DNA of 64,000 nucleotides from Paenibacillus tuaregi (GCF_900086655.1 NZ_LT575476.1:3796543-3860542); one strand, 5' to 3'. Shown: positions 1 to 8,741, numbered from the stretch's first letter. Notes: generated by a model from the letters alone, not told the origin. Made by a program: numbers and translations.

Positions 1-532
1 CATCAATTCCTAGATCCGAAACGAATAGATATCTGCCATCAGGGCTGAAGAACGCGGAATGCACGTGCGGCCTTTCCTGGCGTTCAGGATTAGTCCCTTG
101 GCCCGTATGCTGTTTGGTATCCAGCAGTCTGCCAACGGTGCCGTCCGAAAGCAGTTCTATCAACCCCACCGTGCCTCCATGATAACTGGAGACTACCAAA
201 TAACGGTTATCCTTGCTCCGGTTAATATGGCAAGTCGTACTTCCAAGATTGGCTTCCCGGTTCAGCTCCTGCAGCTTGCCGCTTGCAGAGTCAATCTCGA
301 AAGAGGCAACCGCACCTCCTTTATTCCCATCAACTTTAGCCTCAGTAATTGCATACAGCTTATGATTGGCAGCATCCACGTTCAGAAATGTCGGATTCGC
401 AAGCCCAGACACCTGATCGAGCCGGTTAAGCGCCCCATTATCTTCATTCAGCTCGTAGACATAAACCCCTGGCCCTTCGGCTTCCGCGTAGGACCCTATA
501 AACAGCAATAGCCGGTTTAATTGTTCAGACAA
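1..532 (-). CDS. Lactonase family beta-propeller protein (6-phosphogluconolactonase-like), 3' end outside window
   Basis: The 177 visible residues from the N-terminus match the seven-bladed lactonase family (YkgB/Pgl type). Repeated blade motifs are visible, such as NPTFLNVDAANHKLYAI, HINRSKDNRYLVVSSY and HVHSAFFSPDGRYLFVSDLG. Family members hydrolyse 6-phosphogluconolactone or related sugar lactones in the cytosol. The start is TTG at 532, preceded by AAGGAGGA at 539-546 with 6-nt spacing; no ATG fits as well. It follows the Gfo/Idh/MocA gene on the same strand by about 100 bp, so the two are probably co-transcribed. A sugar dehydrogenase making a lactone next to a lactonase is a sensible pairing. 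The true substrate cannot be read from the sequence. Confidence 0.85.
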   Translation of the reverse strand, partial: MSEQLNRLLLFIGSYAEAEGPGVYVYELNEDNGALNRLDQVSGLANPTFLNVDAANHKLYAITEAKVDGNKGGAVASFEIDSASGKLQELNREANLGSTTCHINRSKDNRYLVVSSYHGGTVGLIELLSDGTVGRLLDTKQHTGQGTNPERQERPHVHSAFFSPDGRYLFVSDLGID

Positions 533-638
533 CAGAATTCCTCCTTATGTATCCTTCAAGGGTTCAATACCCATACCCCATCTTTCTTATTGTTTCTCAA
601 TTTGAATCAAAAGTCCAGTCTGGGGCGCAGATCAGGAT

Positions 639-1634
639 CTATCTGAGGCTTACTCTTCTTCTCTCTCTCGCCGAGACAAGACATGCCTCCAGCAGCCTCA
701 TATTCTGCAGGGCATCCTCAGGAGGGAACAGCTGCGGCATATGGCCAAGTACGGCCTTACCGAAATCCTCAATTTGCCGGACATATGCGTTCACGGCCGC
801 CTCACGGTATTCTTGCAGCTCACCGCTGGAGAACAGATAATACCCGGATTGCTCCTTGCCCGAGAAGGCATGAGGAATTTCAATCCTGCCCTCCGAACCG
901 ACAATTTCAAGACACCGTCTCTCCTCCGCCCACATCCCGCAATCGAAGGTCATCGTCAGCCCACCCGCAAATTCAACCAGTCCGGTGGACATCATGTCTA
1001 CCCCATCGTGGTCTTTGGAAAAGAAGGAATTCACCGTCACGGCTTCAGGCTCCAAGTCTGTGAAATAACGCGCAGCACTGAGCGGATAGCCACCCACATC
1101 ATAAAGCGAGCCGCCTCCCCAGTCCGCTCTGTACCTGATATTGTCCAGCTGACCTGGATTGTTATAGGTGAATGAACCTCGAATAACCCGAAGTTCCCCG
1201 ACACCACCACCGGTGACCAAACGCTGGGCCCGCTGAAGCACCGGATGGTGCCTGTACATCATCGCTTCAGCGAGCAGAACCCCTGCATCCGAGCAGGCCT
1301 TAATCATGCGCTCCGCCTCCCATGCGCTTAGGGCTATGGGCTTCTCACACAGAACATGCTTTCCAGCTTCAGCTGCCTTAATGGTCCACTCCATATGCAG
1401 GTGGTTCGGGAGCGGAATATAAACAGCATCCACTTCAGGATCTTGGAGCAGCTCTTCATAGCTCCCATATGCCTTCTGAACCTCATGCTGATCCGCCAGC
1501 GCTTTGCTTTTCTCAATTCCCCGGCTCGCTACCGCCTCGATTACCCCGTTTGAAGACTCTGCGATCGCAGGCATGACACAATCCTTTGCAATTCCCGCAC
1601 AGCCCATAATGCCCCAACGAATTTGCTCGTTCAT
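639..1634 (-). CDS. Gfo/Idh/MocA family NAD(P)-dependent oxidoreductase
   Basis: A 331-residue protein with an N-terminal Rossmann fold (GIMGCAGIAKDCVMPAI) and the family EKP signature (CEKPIAL, around residue 95), where the Lys is catalytic. The C-terminal half is a Gfo/Idh/MocA alpha/beta domain containing DVGGYPL. Such enzymes oxidise or reduce sugars, inositols or their derivatives with NAD(P). The start is the ATG at 1634, behind GGAGGAG with 5-nt spacing; an upstream in-frame start at 1667 lacks a site. It is divergent from another family member at 1886 and upstream of the lactonase. The substrate is unknown. Confidence 0.92.
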   Translation of the reverse strand: MNEQIRWGIMGCAGIAKDCVMPAIAESSNGVIEAVASRGIEKSKALADQHEVQKAYGSYEELLQDPEVDAVYIPLPNHLHMEWTIKAAEAGKHVLCEKPIALSAWEAERMIKACSDAGVLLAEAMMYRHHPVLQRAQRLVTGGGVGELRVIRGSFTYNNPGQLDNIRYRADWGGGSLYDVGGYPLSAARYFTDLEPEAVTVNSFFSKDHDGVDMMSTGLVEFAGGLTMTFDCGMWAEERRCLEIVGSEGRIEIPHAFSGKEQSGYYLFSSGELQEYREAAVNAYVRQIEDFGKAVLGHMPQLFPPEDALQNMRLLEACLVSARERRRVSLR

Positions 1635-1885
1635 AACATCTCCTCCGATCCTTTTATTTAGAAGCAACCTAAAGTTATGCTTATGAGCCTAATTACATAA
1701 GAATTTTGACTTAAATAAGTTGATCTATTGATTTACAAGCAAGTCTCAAATTCAACTTATATAGAATTATGTATTTGGTTTAAATATTATCTATTAAGCA
1801 TAAACCGGACAGTCGGGGATGAAACAGATATTCGGGATATGATAAGGTATCTGGAAGATCAATTTAAGCTCAGGAGTGAATACAG

Positions 1886-2995
1886 ATGAAACCCATCAAA
1901 GTAGGAATCATTGGCGGAGGCGGTATTGCGGGAGCTCATGCCAAGGCATACCGGAAGCTGCCTTTTGTCGACATCATTGCCGTTGCCGATATTATGGAAG
2001 GACGGGCTCAGTCCTTCGTAGAACAGTATAATCTCAAAGAAACGCAGGCCTTCACTGATTATCACGAACTCCTTAGACTGGATGAACTGGATGCGGTCAG
2101 CATCTGTACCCCAAATGTCTCCCATCATCAAATCTCGGTGGATGCCCTGCGGGCGGGCAAGCAGGTCCTGCTGGAAAAGCCCATGTCGGTTACCCTTGCC
2201 GAGGCTATCGATATGGTTAATGTCTCCAAGCAGACCGGAGGCATGCTGTCGATCGGATTCCAGCCCCGTTATGATCCGAATATGAAACTCATGAAGGACA
2301 TTGTCAGCTCAGGCGAGCTGGGCAAGGTTTATTATGTTGAGACCGGTGGAGGGCGGCGCAGAGGGATGCCTGGCGGCACGTTCATCAACAAAAAACTGGC
2401 CGGAGCCGGAGCTATGGCCGATGTCGGCTGCTACTCCCTGGACCTCGTGCTGAACACACTTAATCATCCGCGGCCTTTGACCGTATCGGCTTTTACGACA
2501 AATCACTTTGGAACGAACAAACGCTATCACCCCGAAGCGGAGAAGTTTGAGGTGGAAGACTTCGGTGTAGCCATGATCCGGTTCGAGAATGACATGGTCC
2601 TTCAGTTCAAAATTTCCTGGGCCATGCACATGGACACTCTAGGGCCAACTATGTTCCTTGGAACCGATGGCGGACTTAAGGTAACCCCGCAGGGAATCGG
2701 GCCGTGGTCCGGCGTATGGCAGGGCAAGGTTGGTTCCATGCAGCTGTTCCAGGATGACAATTTTGGTCACCTGACCAGAGACATCCTGCTCAAGGATGAT
2801 GAGATCAACCTGTTCGACGAGAAGGTGCGTGATTTCGCCGAGGCCGTGAGGGACGGCCGGCCCGCTCCGATTCCAGGTGAGGAAATTCTGATCCAACAGG
2901 CGATCATTGACGGGGTGCTGCGTTCCTCGCAGGAACGCCGGGAGGTCAGCGTGGAGCTGCCGCATCATATTTCCGTCCCTTCACTTGAATCGTAA
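1886..2995 (+). CDS. Gfo/Idh/MocA family oxidoreductase
   Basis: A 369-residue protein with an N-terminal nucleotide-binding motif (VGIIGGGGIAGAHAKAY), the catalytic-Lys segment LLEKPMSVTLAEA (about residue 95) and the C-terminal domain segment GAMADVGCYSLDLVL. It belongs to the same superfamily as the divergent gene at 639-1634, but the two are clearly different paralogues. The Shine-Dalgarno site is CAGGAGTGA a few bases before the ATG. The 251-bp gap between the divergent starts presumably holds both promoters; no strong operator is visible there. It probably acts on a sugar or polyol in the cytosol. No neighbour fixes the substrate. Confidence 0.92.
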   Translation: MKPIKVGIIGGGGIAGAHAKAYRKLPFVDIIAVADIMEGRAQSFVEQYNLKETQAFTDYHELLRLDELDAVSICTPNVSHHQISVDALRAGKQVLLEKPMSVTLAEAIDMVNVSKQTGGMLSIGFQPRYDPNMKLMKDIVSSGELGKVYYVETGGGRRRGMPGGTFINKKLAGAGAMADVGCYSLDLVLNTLNHPRPLTVSAFTTNHFGTNKRYHPEAEKFEVEDFGVAMIRFENDMVLQFKISWAMHMDTLGPTMFLGTDGGLKVTPQGIGPWSGVWQGKVGSMQLFQDDNFGHLTRDILLKDDEINLFDEKVRDFAEAVRDGRPAPIPGEEILIQQAIIDGVLRSSQERREVSVELPHHISVPSLES

Positions 2996-3050
2996 GAGAG
3001 TTATACAAAGTGCCCAAATAAATTTGTGATTTTTGTGAAAAAGTGGTTCA

Positions 3051-3082
3051 CGTTATCCCATTTTTATGATACGATGATAACG
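3051..3082. promoter_or_regulatory. Inverted repeat upstream of LytTR gene
   Basis: CGTTATC at 3051-3057 is repeated inverted as GATAACG at 3076-3082, with centres about 25 bp apart. It lies 30-60 bp upstream of the LytTR protein start at 3112. The position fits an operator or autoregulatory site, but LytTR proteins more often use direct repeats, so the assignment is only a candidate. Confidence 0.3.
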
Positions 3083-3111
3083 CTTCCATAGAATTTAAAG
3101 GGGGGACTTGG

Positions 3112-3459
3112 ATGATACAAGTGAGCACACCACAGCGAAATGTTTACGAGGATTTCAATCCAAAGCTGGACGCTTACTATTTCAAAGTCGGGGACTACGG
3201 TCTAATCAGCTTTCACGGGAGGAATTATACGATAAAGAAGCGAATGTCTTCCGCGGAGAAGGCCAAACTGTTATCCGAGGCATCTTTTTACCGCCTAACC
3301 TCTAACTTCTATGTCAATCTGGACAAAATCACACATATTGAGAACCAGGCACTCTACTTCAAGGATAAGATTTCCGGGGATAAATGCATCCCGGTGTCCC
3401 GCAGAACCCAGGAACAGGTCAGACGACTACTGATCAAACAGAATCATATTGCAATCTAA
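3112..3459 (+). CDS. Standalone LytTR-domain DNA-binding protein
   Basis: A 115-residue protein. Its second half carries the LytTR pattern: FYRLTSNFYVNLDKITHIE, then a hydrophobic strand and IPVSRRTQEQVRRLL. The first half (residues 1-45) shows no receiver domain, so this is a lone LytTR module, not an AgrA- or LytR-type response regulator. The Shine-Dalgarno site is AAGGGGGG just before the ATG. It is monocistronic and ends in a hairpin terminator at 3471-3506. Small LytTR proteins are DNA-binding regulators in Firmicutes; the target here is unknown. An inverted repeat in the upstream region may be its own operator. Confidence 0.85.
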   Translation: MIQVSTPQRNVYEDFNPKLDAYYFKVGDYGLISFHGRNYTIKKRMSSAEKAKLLSEASFYRLTSNFYVNLDKITHIENQALYFKDKISGDKCIPVSRRTQEQVRRLLIKQNHIAI

Positions 3460-3470
3460 TATTATATGAA

Positions 3471-3506
3471 GAAGCCGTCCCCCATATGGAGAACGGCTTT
3501 TGTTTT
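3471..3506 (+). terminator. Rho-independent terminator after LytTR gene
   Basis: AAGCCGT pairs with ACGGCTT around a loop holding CCATATGG, followed by TTTTGTTTT. It lies between the convergent LytTR and aldose epimerase genes and could act in both directions. Confidence 0.8.
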
Positions 3507-3513
3507 GTACACT

Positions 3514-4509
3514 TTATTCTTTGGTATACAAGCGTGCCGATTCTTCCCAAATTTCACCCGGAGCCAGGCTGATAAGCCCAATCTCCTCTGCCGGCAGATT
3601 GACCTTTGGAGCATTCACCAGATTCATTTGGGGCTCAGGGCAGAAGAAGCCCTCGGTCGCTCCGTTGTTCCACACCATCCACATTTTGTAGGAGGTCCCT
3701 ACGTCATACACCAGTGTCACGCCATGCTTCGTATCCGTCAGCTCCATACGGTTGCGGCCGTCTTGCGGAGCTGCTGTGTAATGATTGTCCATCGGGCCAA
3801 AGAACGGATTCACTCCCCCCTGCTTCAGCTTCTCTTCCTCGGGGGACAGCGGCTGGAGTTTGCCGGTCGGCAGCATTCGCTCGTTCAGCTCCCACCGCTG
3901 CCCAATGGTAATCTGGGCCAGATAATCCTTGGCCTCTCCACCTTGGACAAATGGAGCATTGATGGCGGTGTGAAAAGCGATCAGACAAGGTAGAGGCTCC
4001 GCTCCCTCATTCTTCACCGTTACCAATTGGGACAGGCCATCCGGTCCCAGTGTATAACGAAGCTTTACTGTGAACTCAAAAGGAAATACCTCGTAGACCG
4101 GATGCTCCCGGGTGATTGTAACCTTCACAGTGGCAAAGCTCTCGCGCTCAGTCTGGCCAAGCTGCTCCACTTCCCATGGAATCGTGTGGAGGAAGCCGTG
4201 CAGATGATTTCCTGTAGCGGGCTCATTGATCGGGAACTGATAGGTTTTGCCATTCCAAGGGAATTTACCATCCTCGTAGCGGTTAGGCGGGAACAGAACG
4301 GGAATTCCGTAAGTTCCTGGACCTTGCCTGAAAGTGTCCATCTCGTCTTCCCGCGGTTCCCGAAGGAACCGGTAATTTCTCTTGGTATCCCGGAAGGCAA
4401 TCAGATTCCCACCCACTCCTGGCAGCAGGACGGCCTCATACGGTCCGGCCTTTAGACAGACCGCTTCTTCGCCCTGATAATCACCTTGATATGCTTGTAC
4501 TTCAGCCAT
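3514..4509 (-). CDS. Aldose 1-epimerase family protein
   Basis: A 331-residue protein of the galactose-mutarotase-like beta-sandwich fold. Visible family marks are the N-terminal LLPGVGGNLIAFRD, the active-site His region NHLHGFLHTIPWEVE (about residues 108-122) and a C-terminal PEPQMNLVNAP segment carrying the catalytic Glu. The family interconverts anomers of free or phosphorylated sugars; this long variant belongs to the broader, partly uncharacterised branch. It has its own promoter region to the right and converges on the LytTR gene. A cre-like sequence lies about 72 bp upstream, hinting at carbon control. Confidence 0.88.
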   Translation of the reverse strand: MAEVQAYQGDYQGEEAVCLKAGPYEAVLLPGVGGNLIAFRDTKRNYRFLREPREDEMDTFRQGPGTYGIPVLFPPNRYEDGKFPWNGKTYQFPINEPATGNHLHGFLHTIPWEVEQLGQTERESFATVKVTITREHPVYEVFPFEFTVKLRYTLGPDGLSQLVTVKNEGAEPLPCLIAFHTAINAPFVQGGEAKDYLAQITIGQRWELNERMLPTGKLQPLSPEEEKLKQGGVNPFFGPMDNHYTAAPQDGRNRMELTDTKHGVTLVYDVGTSYKMWMVWNNGATEGFFCPEPQMNLVNAPKVNLPAEEIGLISLAPGEIWEESARLYTKE

Positions 4510-4580
4510 GTGTGAACTCTCCCTTCACTTGTTGCTTCATAAAATTATAACTCTGTTGTCATTCTACCAGATTGTTAGTC

Positions 4581-4594
4581 TGAAAGCGCTGCTA
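4581..4594 (+). promoter_or_regulatory. Possible CcpA cre site (12 of 14)
   Basis: TGAAAGCGCTGCTA matches the cre consensus TGWAARCGYTWNCW at 12 of 14 positions. It lies 72 bp upstream of the aldose epimerase start, on the opposite strand. Two mismatches in the 3' half leave it a weak candidate. Confidence 0.35.
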
Positions 4595-4647
4595 TTCCAC
4601 TCTCTTCCACTTTTGAGTACTCATTTTATTAGATTTTAATGTTCGCC

Positions 4648-4676
4648 TTGTCCAGTCCACGCTCTACGGTTATAAT
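4648..4676 (+). promoter_or_regulatory. SigA-type promoter of ydjM-like gene
   Basis: TTGTCC (4648-4653) and a perfect TATAAT (4671-4676) are separated by 17 bp. Transcription would start near 4683, inside the palindrome at 4682-4701. Confidence 0.7.
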
Positions 4677-4681
4677 GTTGG

Positions 4682-4701
4682 TGGCAAACATATGTTTGCC
4701 A
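4682..4701. promoter_or_regulatory. LexA/DinR-like 20-bp perfect palindrome
   Basis: TGGCAAACATATGTTTGCCA is a perfect 20-bp inverted repeat. Its core CAAACATATGTTTG differs from the Gram-positive LexA (DinR) box CGAACRNRYGTTYC at only one base per half-site. It covers the expected transcription start of the YdjM-like gene, a classic repressor position. E. coli ydjM is a known LexA target, which supports the reading. Confidence 0.6.
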
Positions 4702-4733
4702 ATCTAATCTGCAAGAGCAGGCAGGAGGAACAC

Positions 4734-5375
4734 ATGAAAGGTACCACACATCTGGCTATTGGAACGGCCATTGGCGCTGCGGCAGCTGCCCACTATCCGT
4801 TCTCTCCAAAGAGTACGGCCTTGTATCTTGCTGTCTCTGCATTCTCCGCACTCAGCGCAGATCTTGACGGTCCAAGCATGCTGAGCTCCAAGATTGGCAA
4901 GGTATCCGGGGTCATCCGCGGCCTCTTGCTCTGGTCAGGGGTGATTACCTTAGCTATTCTGGGATATCAATATTTCACCCTAAATGTCTTCTACCCGGAA
5001 TACACCGCTGCCTCGGGAGCCCTATTCATGCTTGGCCTGTTGACCAGAGAGGGGATCATTCGCAATTTCCTGGTCAGTCTCATTGGCGGAGCTTTGATCT
5101 ATGGCGCTCTAGTGTGGCAGCTTGCCTGGCTTGGCGGGCTCGGCTTGTTCATTGCGATAGCCCCTTGGCTTAAGCACCGGGGAATGACTCATACTGTCTG
5201 GGCTGTCATTCTGTGGGGGGCCATCGGCCGGGGATTGGAGCAGCAGCTCCAGCTGCCAGGAATTATGACCACAGCCACACTGGGTTACCTGTCGCACCTG
5301 CTGGCTGACACCCTTACTCCAAGCGGCGTCAAATGGCTGTATCCATTGTATAAGAAACCTTTCAAGTTATCTTAG
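4734..5375 (+). CDS. YdjM-like membrane-bound metal-dependent hydrolase
   Basis: A 213-residue integral membrane protein. Conserved polar positions of the YdjM/DUF457 family are visible: TH at residues 4-5, SADLDGP near 43-49, KHRGMTH near 150 and SHLLADTLTPSGV near 190. The last carries the H-D-T-P motif thought to bind metal. Hydrophobic segments lie between them. The start is the ATG at 4734 behind GGAGGAA; the upstream in-frame start at 4692 falls inside the operator palindrome. E. coli YdjM is SOS-induced with no firmly established biochemical role. The LexA-like operator here suggests a DNA-damage-inducible gene. The downstream region holds an unusual interleaved stem pair. Confidence 0.8.
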   Translation: MKGTTHLAIGTAIGAAAAAHYPFSPKSTALYLAVSAFSALSADLDGPSMLSSKIGKVSGVIRGLLLWSGVITLAILGYQYFTLNVFYPEYTAASGALFMLGLLTREGIIRNFLVSLIGGALIYGALVWQLAWLGGLGLFIAIAPWLKHRGMTHTVWAVILWGAIGRGLEQQLQLPGIMTTATLGYLSHLLADTLTPSGVKWLYPLYKKPFKLS

Positions 5376-5719
5376 TCAGCATTCCCGCAGAACTCTTTAT
5401 TCGACATCCCAGCCACAGTCCTTATCTGCGGGAGCCCCTTTGTGGCTTGAGAAACTTTCCCTTCCCTTCAACTCACCTCTCTCCTCACTTGCCTCCCTAA
5501 CCTTGATATAACATTAGTGATTCCTTTCAGAAATTCCGCCTTTATCACTGTAGGCGATAGGACTGACTTCGCTTCTCCTATGTCTACAAATAGAGCCGTA
5601 TTCATCCTACAAACAGGCCCGTATTCCCCAATCCAGCATCTGAAATGTAAACGCTGTCCGTGGCTTCTTTAAAATGATATAATTCTAATTAACCAAACGA
5701 TTTGGAGGGATTAATAACG
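5376..5719. other. Gene-free stretch between ydjM-like gene and fumC
   Basis: The left part holds two interleaved complementary segments: 5383-5391 pairs with 5425-5433 (TCCCGCAGA/TCTGCGGGA), and 5411-5417 pairs with 5441-5447 (AGCCACA/TGTGGCT). This is a pseudoknot-like topology. The middle (5450-5640) shows no ORF or clear signal. The right end carries a cre-like site and a TATAAT for fumC. Confidence 0.5.
5646..5659 (+). promoter_or_regulatory. Possible cre site upstream of fumC
   Basis: TGTAAACGCTGTCC matches the cre consensus at 12 of 14 positions. It ends 18 bp before a TATAAT (5678-5683), so it overlaps the expected -35 region of the fumC promoter. CcpA binding here would repress a TCA-cycle gene on good carbon sources. 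The two mismatches keep this tentative. Confidence 0.4.
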
Positions 5720-7105
5720 ATGGAATACCGTATTGAGAAAGATACTATGGGCGAAATTAAAGTGCCTGCGGACAAACTTTGGGGTGCACAAACCCAGCGA
5801 AGCAGAGAGAACTTCCCAATCGGGATTGAGCATATGCCAATTGAAGTGGTCAAAGCTTTTGCCATTCTTAAACGAAGCGCCGCCATTACCAACCACAAGC
5901 TGGGCAAGCTCTCCGAAGTGAAGGCTAAAGCTATAGCTCAAGCAGCTGACGAGATCGAAAATGGCCGCTGGGATGACCAGTTCCCTCTTGTCGTTTGGCA
6001 GACAGGCAGCGGAACCCAGTCTAACATGAACGTCAATGAAGTCATCGCCCACCGCGGGAATCAGATTCTACAGGAACAAGGCTCTGAAGAACGTCTTCAT
6101 CCCAATGACGATGTGAATATGTCCCAGAGCTCCAACGATACATTCCCGACGGCCTTACATATTGCCGGTGTGATCGCGGTAGAAGATCTCCTTCTCCCAG
6201 CGATAACCAAGCTGGAGGATACTTTTGCTCATAAATCGGAACAATTCAAGGATATTATCAAAATCGGGCGCACCCATCTTCAAGATGCAACCCCGCTTAC
6301 GCTTGGCCAGGAGATCAGCGGCTGGCAGCACATGCTGCAGAAGAGCCGCCGTATGATTACCGACAGTGTTCAATATATGAAAGAGCTGGCCATCGGGGGT
6401 ACGGCTGTAGGAACTGGCATCAACGCCCATCCTGAGTTCGGCGACAAGACCGCCGAAGAGATCAGCGCCTCCACAGGCAAAATCTTCATCTCTGCCTCCA
6501 ACAAGTTCCATGCTCTAACCAGCCATGATCAAGTCGCCTATACCCATGGCGCAATCAAGGCCCTTGCGGCTGATGTCATGAAGATCGCCAATGATATCCG
6601 CTGGCTGGCCAGCGGCCCGCGCAGCGGCATCGGTGAAATCACCATCCCTGAGAATGAGCCGGGCAGCTCCATCATGCCGGGCAAGGTCAATCCGACCCAA
6701 TGTGAAGCGATCACCATGGTGGCCGCACAAGTGCTGGGCAACGATGTCACCATAGGTATTGCTGCCAGCCAAGGGAATTTTGAGCTGAATGTATTTAAGC
6801 CGGTCATTATTTATAACTTCCTTCAGTCCGTCAGATTGCTGGCCGATTCCCTCGTAGCGTTCAATGATAACTGTGCGGTCGGCATCGAACCGAATTATGA
6901 GAAGCTCGCACATAACCTGAAGAACTCGCTTATGCTTGTAACCGCACTGAACCCGTATATCGGTTATGAGAATGCGGCGAAGATTGCCAAGCTCGCGCAC
7001 AAAGAGAATTTGACTCTGAAGGAAGCGGCTTTGAAGACAGGCCTGCTGACCGAAGAGCAGTTCGATGAATATGTTAAACCGGAAAAAATGATCAACCCGG
7101 CCTAA
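5720..7105 (+). CDS. fumC: Class II fumarate hydratase
   Basis: A 461-residue class II fumarase, normal family length, which interconverts fumarate and malate in the TCA cycle. The superfamily signature [11 protein letters not shown] lies at about residues 314-324. Other active-site stretches are visible, including [27 protein letters not shown] and [16 protein letters not shown]. The start is the ATG at 5720 behind TTGGAGGGA; a TTG at 5702 overlaps the ribosome binding site and is not used here. The gene stands apart from other TCA genes. A cre-like site in the promoter suggests catabolite repression. Confidence 0.97.
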   Translation: MEYRIEKDTMGEIKVPADKLWGAQTQRSRENFPIGIEHMPIEVVKAFAILKRSAAITNHKLGKLSEVKAKAIAQAADEIENGRWDDQFPLVVWQTGSGTQSNMNVNEVIAHRGNQILQEQGSEERLHPNDDVNMSQSSNDTFPTALHIAGVIAVEDLLLPAITKLEDTFAHKSEQFKDIIKIGRTHLQDATPLTLGQEISGWQHMLQKSRRMITDSVQYMKELAIGGTAVGTGINAHPEFGDKTAEEISASTGKIFISASNKFHALTSHDQVAYTHGAIKALAADVMKIANDIRWLASGPRSGIGEITIPENEPGSSIMPGKVNPTQCEAITMVAAQVLGNDVTIGIAASQGNFELNVFKPVIIYNFLQSVRLLADSLVAFNDNCAVGIEPNYEKLAHNLKNSLMLVTALNPYIGYENAAKIAKLAHKENLTLKEAALKTGLLTEEQFDEYVKPEKMINPA

Positions 7106-7114
7106 TCTGCCGTT

Positions 7115-7978
7115 ATGATGATATTTAAGATTACTTATATCTCCGAAGGATACAAAGTTAAGGGATACTTGGCACTTCCTGAGGGTTACGACATTCCCCT
7201 GCCTAAGCTTCAGAGCTGGATCAGCGGCTTCTATAGCGCTGATTCTGATCTGGAGGCCATAAGAACCGCGGAATCCATAAACAGGACCTCATCTGATCTC
7301 TTGTCCCGGAAGTGGCCTGTGTTCATCTACTGCCGGGGCGGGATGGGCAATTTCGGAAGTGTCAGAACCTCTTGGCTGGAGCATTTCACCCGTCACGGGC
7401 ACATTGTATTCGCACCCTGTTACCGGGGAAATGAAACCGGTGAAGGAATGGATGAATTCGGCGGCGCGGACCGGGAGGATGTGTTTTCCGCGTTCCGTCT
7501 GCTTCAGAGCCTTCCTTTTGTGGACGAGAACCGGATTTCGGTTATGGGCTTCTCACGCGGGTCCATTAATGCGGCTCTGACCGCCGCAGAGCTGAAAGAC
7601 ACGCACCGCCTTATTCTGTGGAGCGGTGTCTCCGATCTGGCCAAAACCTACGAGGAACGGATTTCGCTTAGACGCATGCTGAAGCGCGTGCTTGGGGGGA
7701 CTCCCGCAAGACGGCCTGAGGCCTATGCAGCCAGATCCCCTATCCAATTCGCGGAGCGGATTCATTGCCCGGTATTGATTATGCATGGCACCTCGGATGT
7801 GCAGGTCGACTACAGCCATGGCCTTACCATGTATCACAAGCTTATGGAGCTTGGCATGACCGCCGAGCTCCATTCTTATTCGGGCTATGGGCACATATTT
7901 CCGCCTGCCAAGCACCTCGAAGCGGTCGAGCGAATGTTCCGCTGGATTCAAGGCCCGGCGACAGACAGGCAGACTTAA
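7115..7978 (+). CDS. Alpha/beta hydrolase (prolyl oligopeptidase / S9-like)
   Basis: A 287-residue soluble alpha/beta hydrolase. The nucleophile elbow GFSRG places Ser near residue 146, the acid lies in HGTSDVQVDY (Asp near 228) and His in YSGYGHIFP (near 258), so the triad is complete. The oxyanion-region segment PVFIYCRGGMGNFG and the overall order resemble the S9 peptidase/esterase group. There is no signal peptide, so it is cytosolic. It starts 10 bp after fumC stops, with no clear Shine-Dalgarno site of its own, suggesting read-through or coupling from fumC. The substrate is unknown. Confidence 0.85.
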   Translation: MMIFKITYISEGYKVKGYLALPEGYDIPLPKLQSWISGFYSADSDLEAIRTAESINRTSSDLLSRKWPVFIYCRGGMGNFGSVRTSWLEHFTRHGHIVFAPCYRGNETGEGMDEFGGADREDVFSAFRLLQSLPFVDENRISVMGFSRGSINAALTAAELKDTHRLILWSGVSDLAKTYEERISLRRMLKRVLGGTPARRPEAYAARSPIQFAERIHCPVLIMHGTSDVQVDYSHGLTMYHKLMELGMTAELHSYSGYGHIFPPAKHLEAVERMFRWIQGPATDRQT

Positions 7979-8074
7979 GAAGATCCTGTCGTCCTCTATG
8001 CGGTCACTACCTTTCGGCTGTTCACATACAATAATTATGAATGTGACTAGTGACTACCATAGGGAGTGAAGTGT

Positions 8075-8413
8075 ATGCCGCAATACAGGATCATCGTAGA
8101 TCTGTCTGAACGCCAGCTCTATCTGCTGGATGGAGATACAGTGACCCATGGGTTCCCGGTTGGCGTAGGACGGATGCTGACCGGAACACCAACCGGGGAG
8201 TATACGATTATCAACAAACAGTACAACCCCGGAGGTCCATTCGGCGTGCTGTGGATGGGCTTGTCCAAGCCCCACTATGGCATTCACGGCACGAATGATC
8301 CTTCCTCAATTGGCCATTATGTGTCCCATGGCTGTATCCGCATGTACAATGAGGATGTGACCGCTTTGTCCGCGCTTGTGCCGGTAGGGACTAGAGTCAC
8401 CATCCGTCAATAG
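8075..8413 (+). CDS. L,D-transpeptidase, YkuD family, without signal or anchor
   Basis: A 112-residue minimal YkuD domain. The catalytic signature is [12 protein letters not shown] with Cys near residue 87, preceded by [10 protein letters not shown]. These enzymes form 3-3 crosslinks or tether proteins in peptidoglycan. The ATG at 8075 is chosen because GGGAGTGA lies just upstream; a GTG at 8066 overlaps it. No signal peptide, LysM or transmembrane segment is present. This is unusual for an enzyme acting on the wall and may reflect a spore or mother-cell role, as for YkuD-type spore proteins, which is inference. A large hairpin follows. Confidence 0.88.
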   Translation: MPQYRIIVDLSERQLYLLDGDTVTHGFPVGVGRMLTGTPTGEYTIINKQYNPGGPFGVLWMGLSKPHYGIHGTNDPSSIGHYVSHGCIRMYNEDVTALSALVPVGTRVTIRQ

Positions 8414-8422
8414 AATAACAAC

Positions 8423-8498
8423 AAAGAGCAGTAACCCATAATGTGAGCATGAACCGCCCTTTGGACGGTCATTTCGCTTGGGGTTACTGCTCTTTTTA
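8423..8498 (+). terminator. Long-stem terminator after L,D-transpeptidase
   Basis: AAAGAGCAGTAACCC (8423-8437) pairs with GGGTTACTGCTCTTTTT (8481-8497), a 15-bp stem. The enclosed sequence holds a smaller CCGCCC/GGACGG hairpin. The T tract supports termination. The 240 bp between here and the next gene show no convincing ORF. Confidence 0.8.
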
Positions 8499-8741
8499 AT
8501 GTTCAACAGATGCAGCCAATCGGCGTGACAGGTCGTGTTGGCTTAGACCACGCTCATCTGCTCTATTGTCCGCTTACTAACGGTAGCCGTCAGCACTCCG
8601 CTAGTGATCTCCGTTGGATTCACTTCCCGGCCATCTGAGGGTGACCGGAATGTCCATCCGGCAGATGCAGCAGGCTATCATATCCACAAACAAGGACCTT
8701 CCACGGTCAGAGAACGATTTGGCATCAAAAGCGAAAGTTAG

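Noticed and set aside
8499..8741. Possible small gene (31 codons from 8652) between L,D-transpeptidase and SDR
   Set aside because: No ribosome site, no recognisable family and stops just upstream; left as intergenic.
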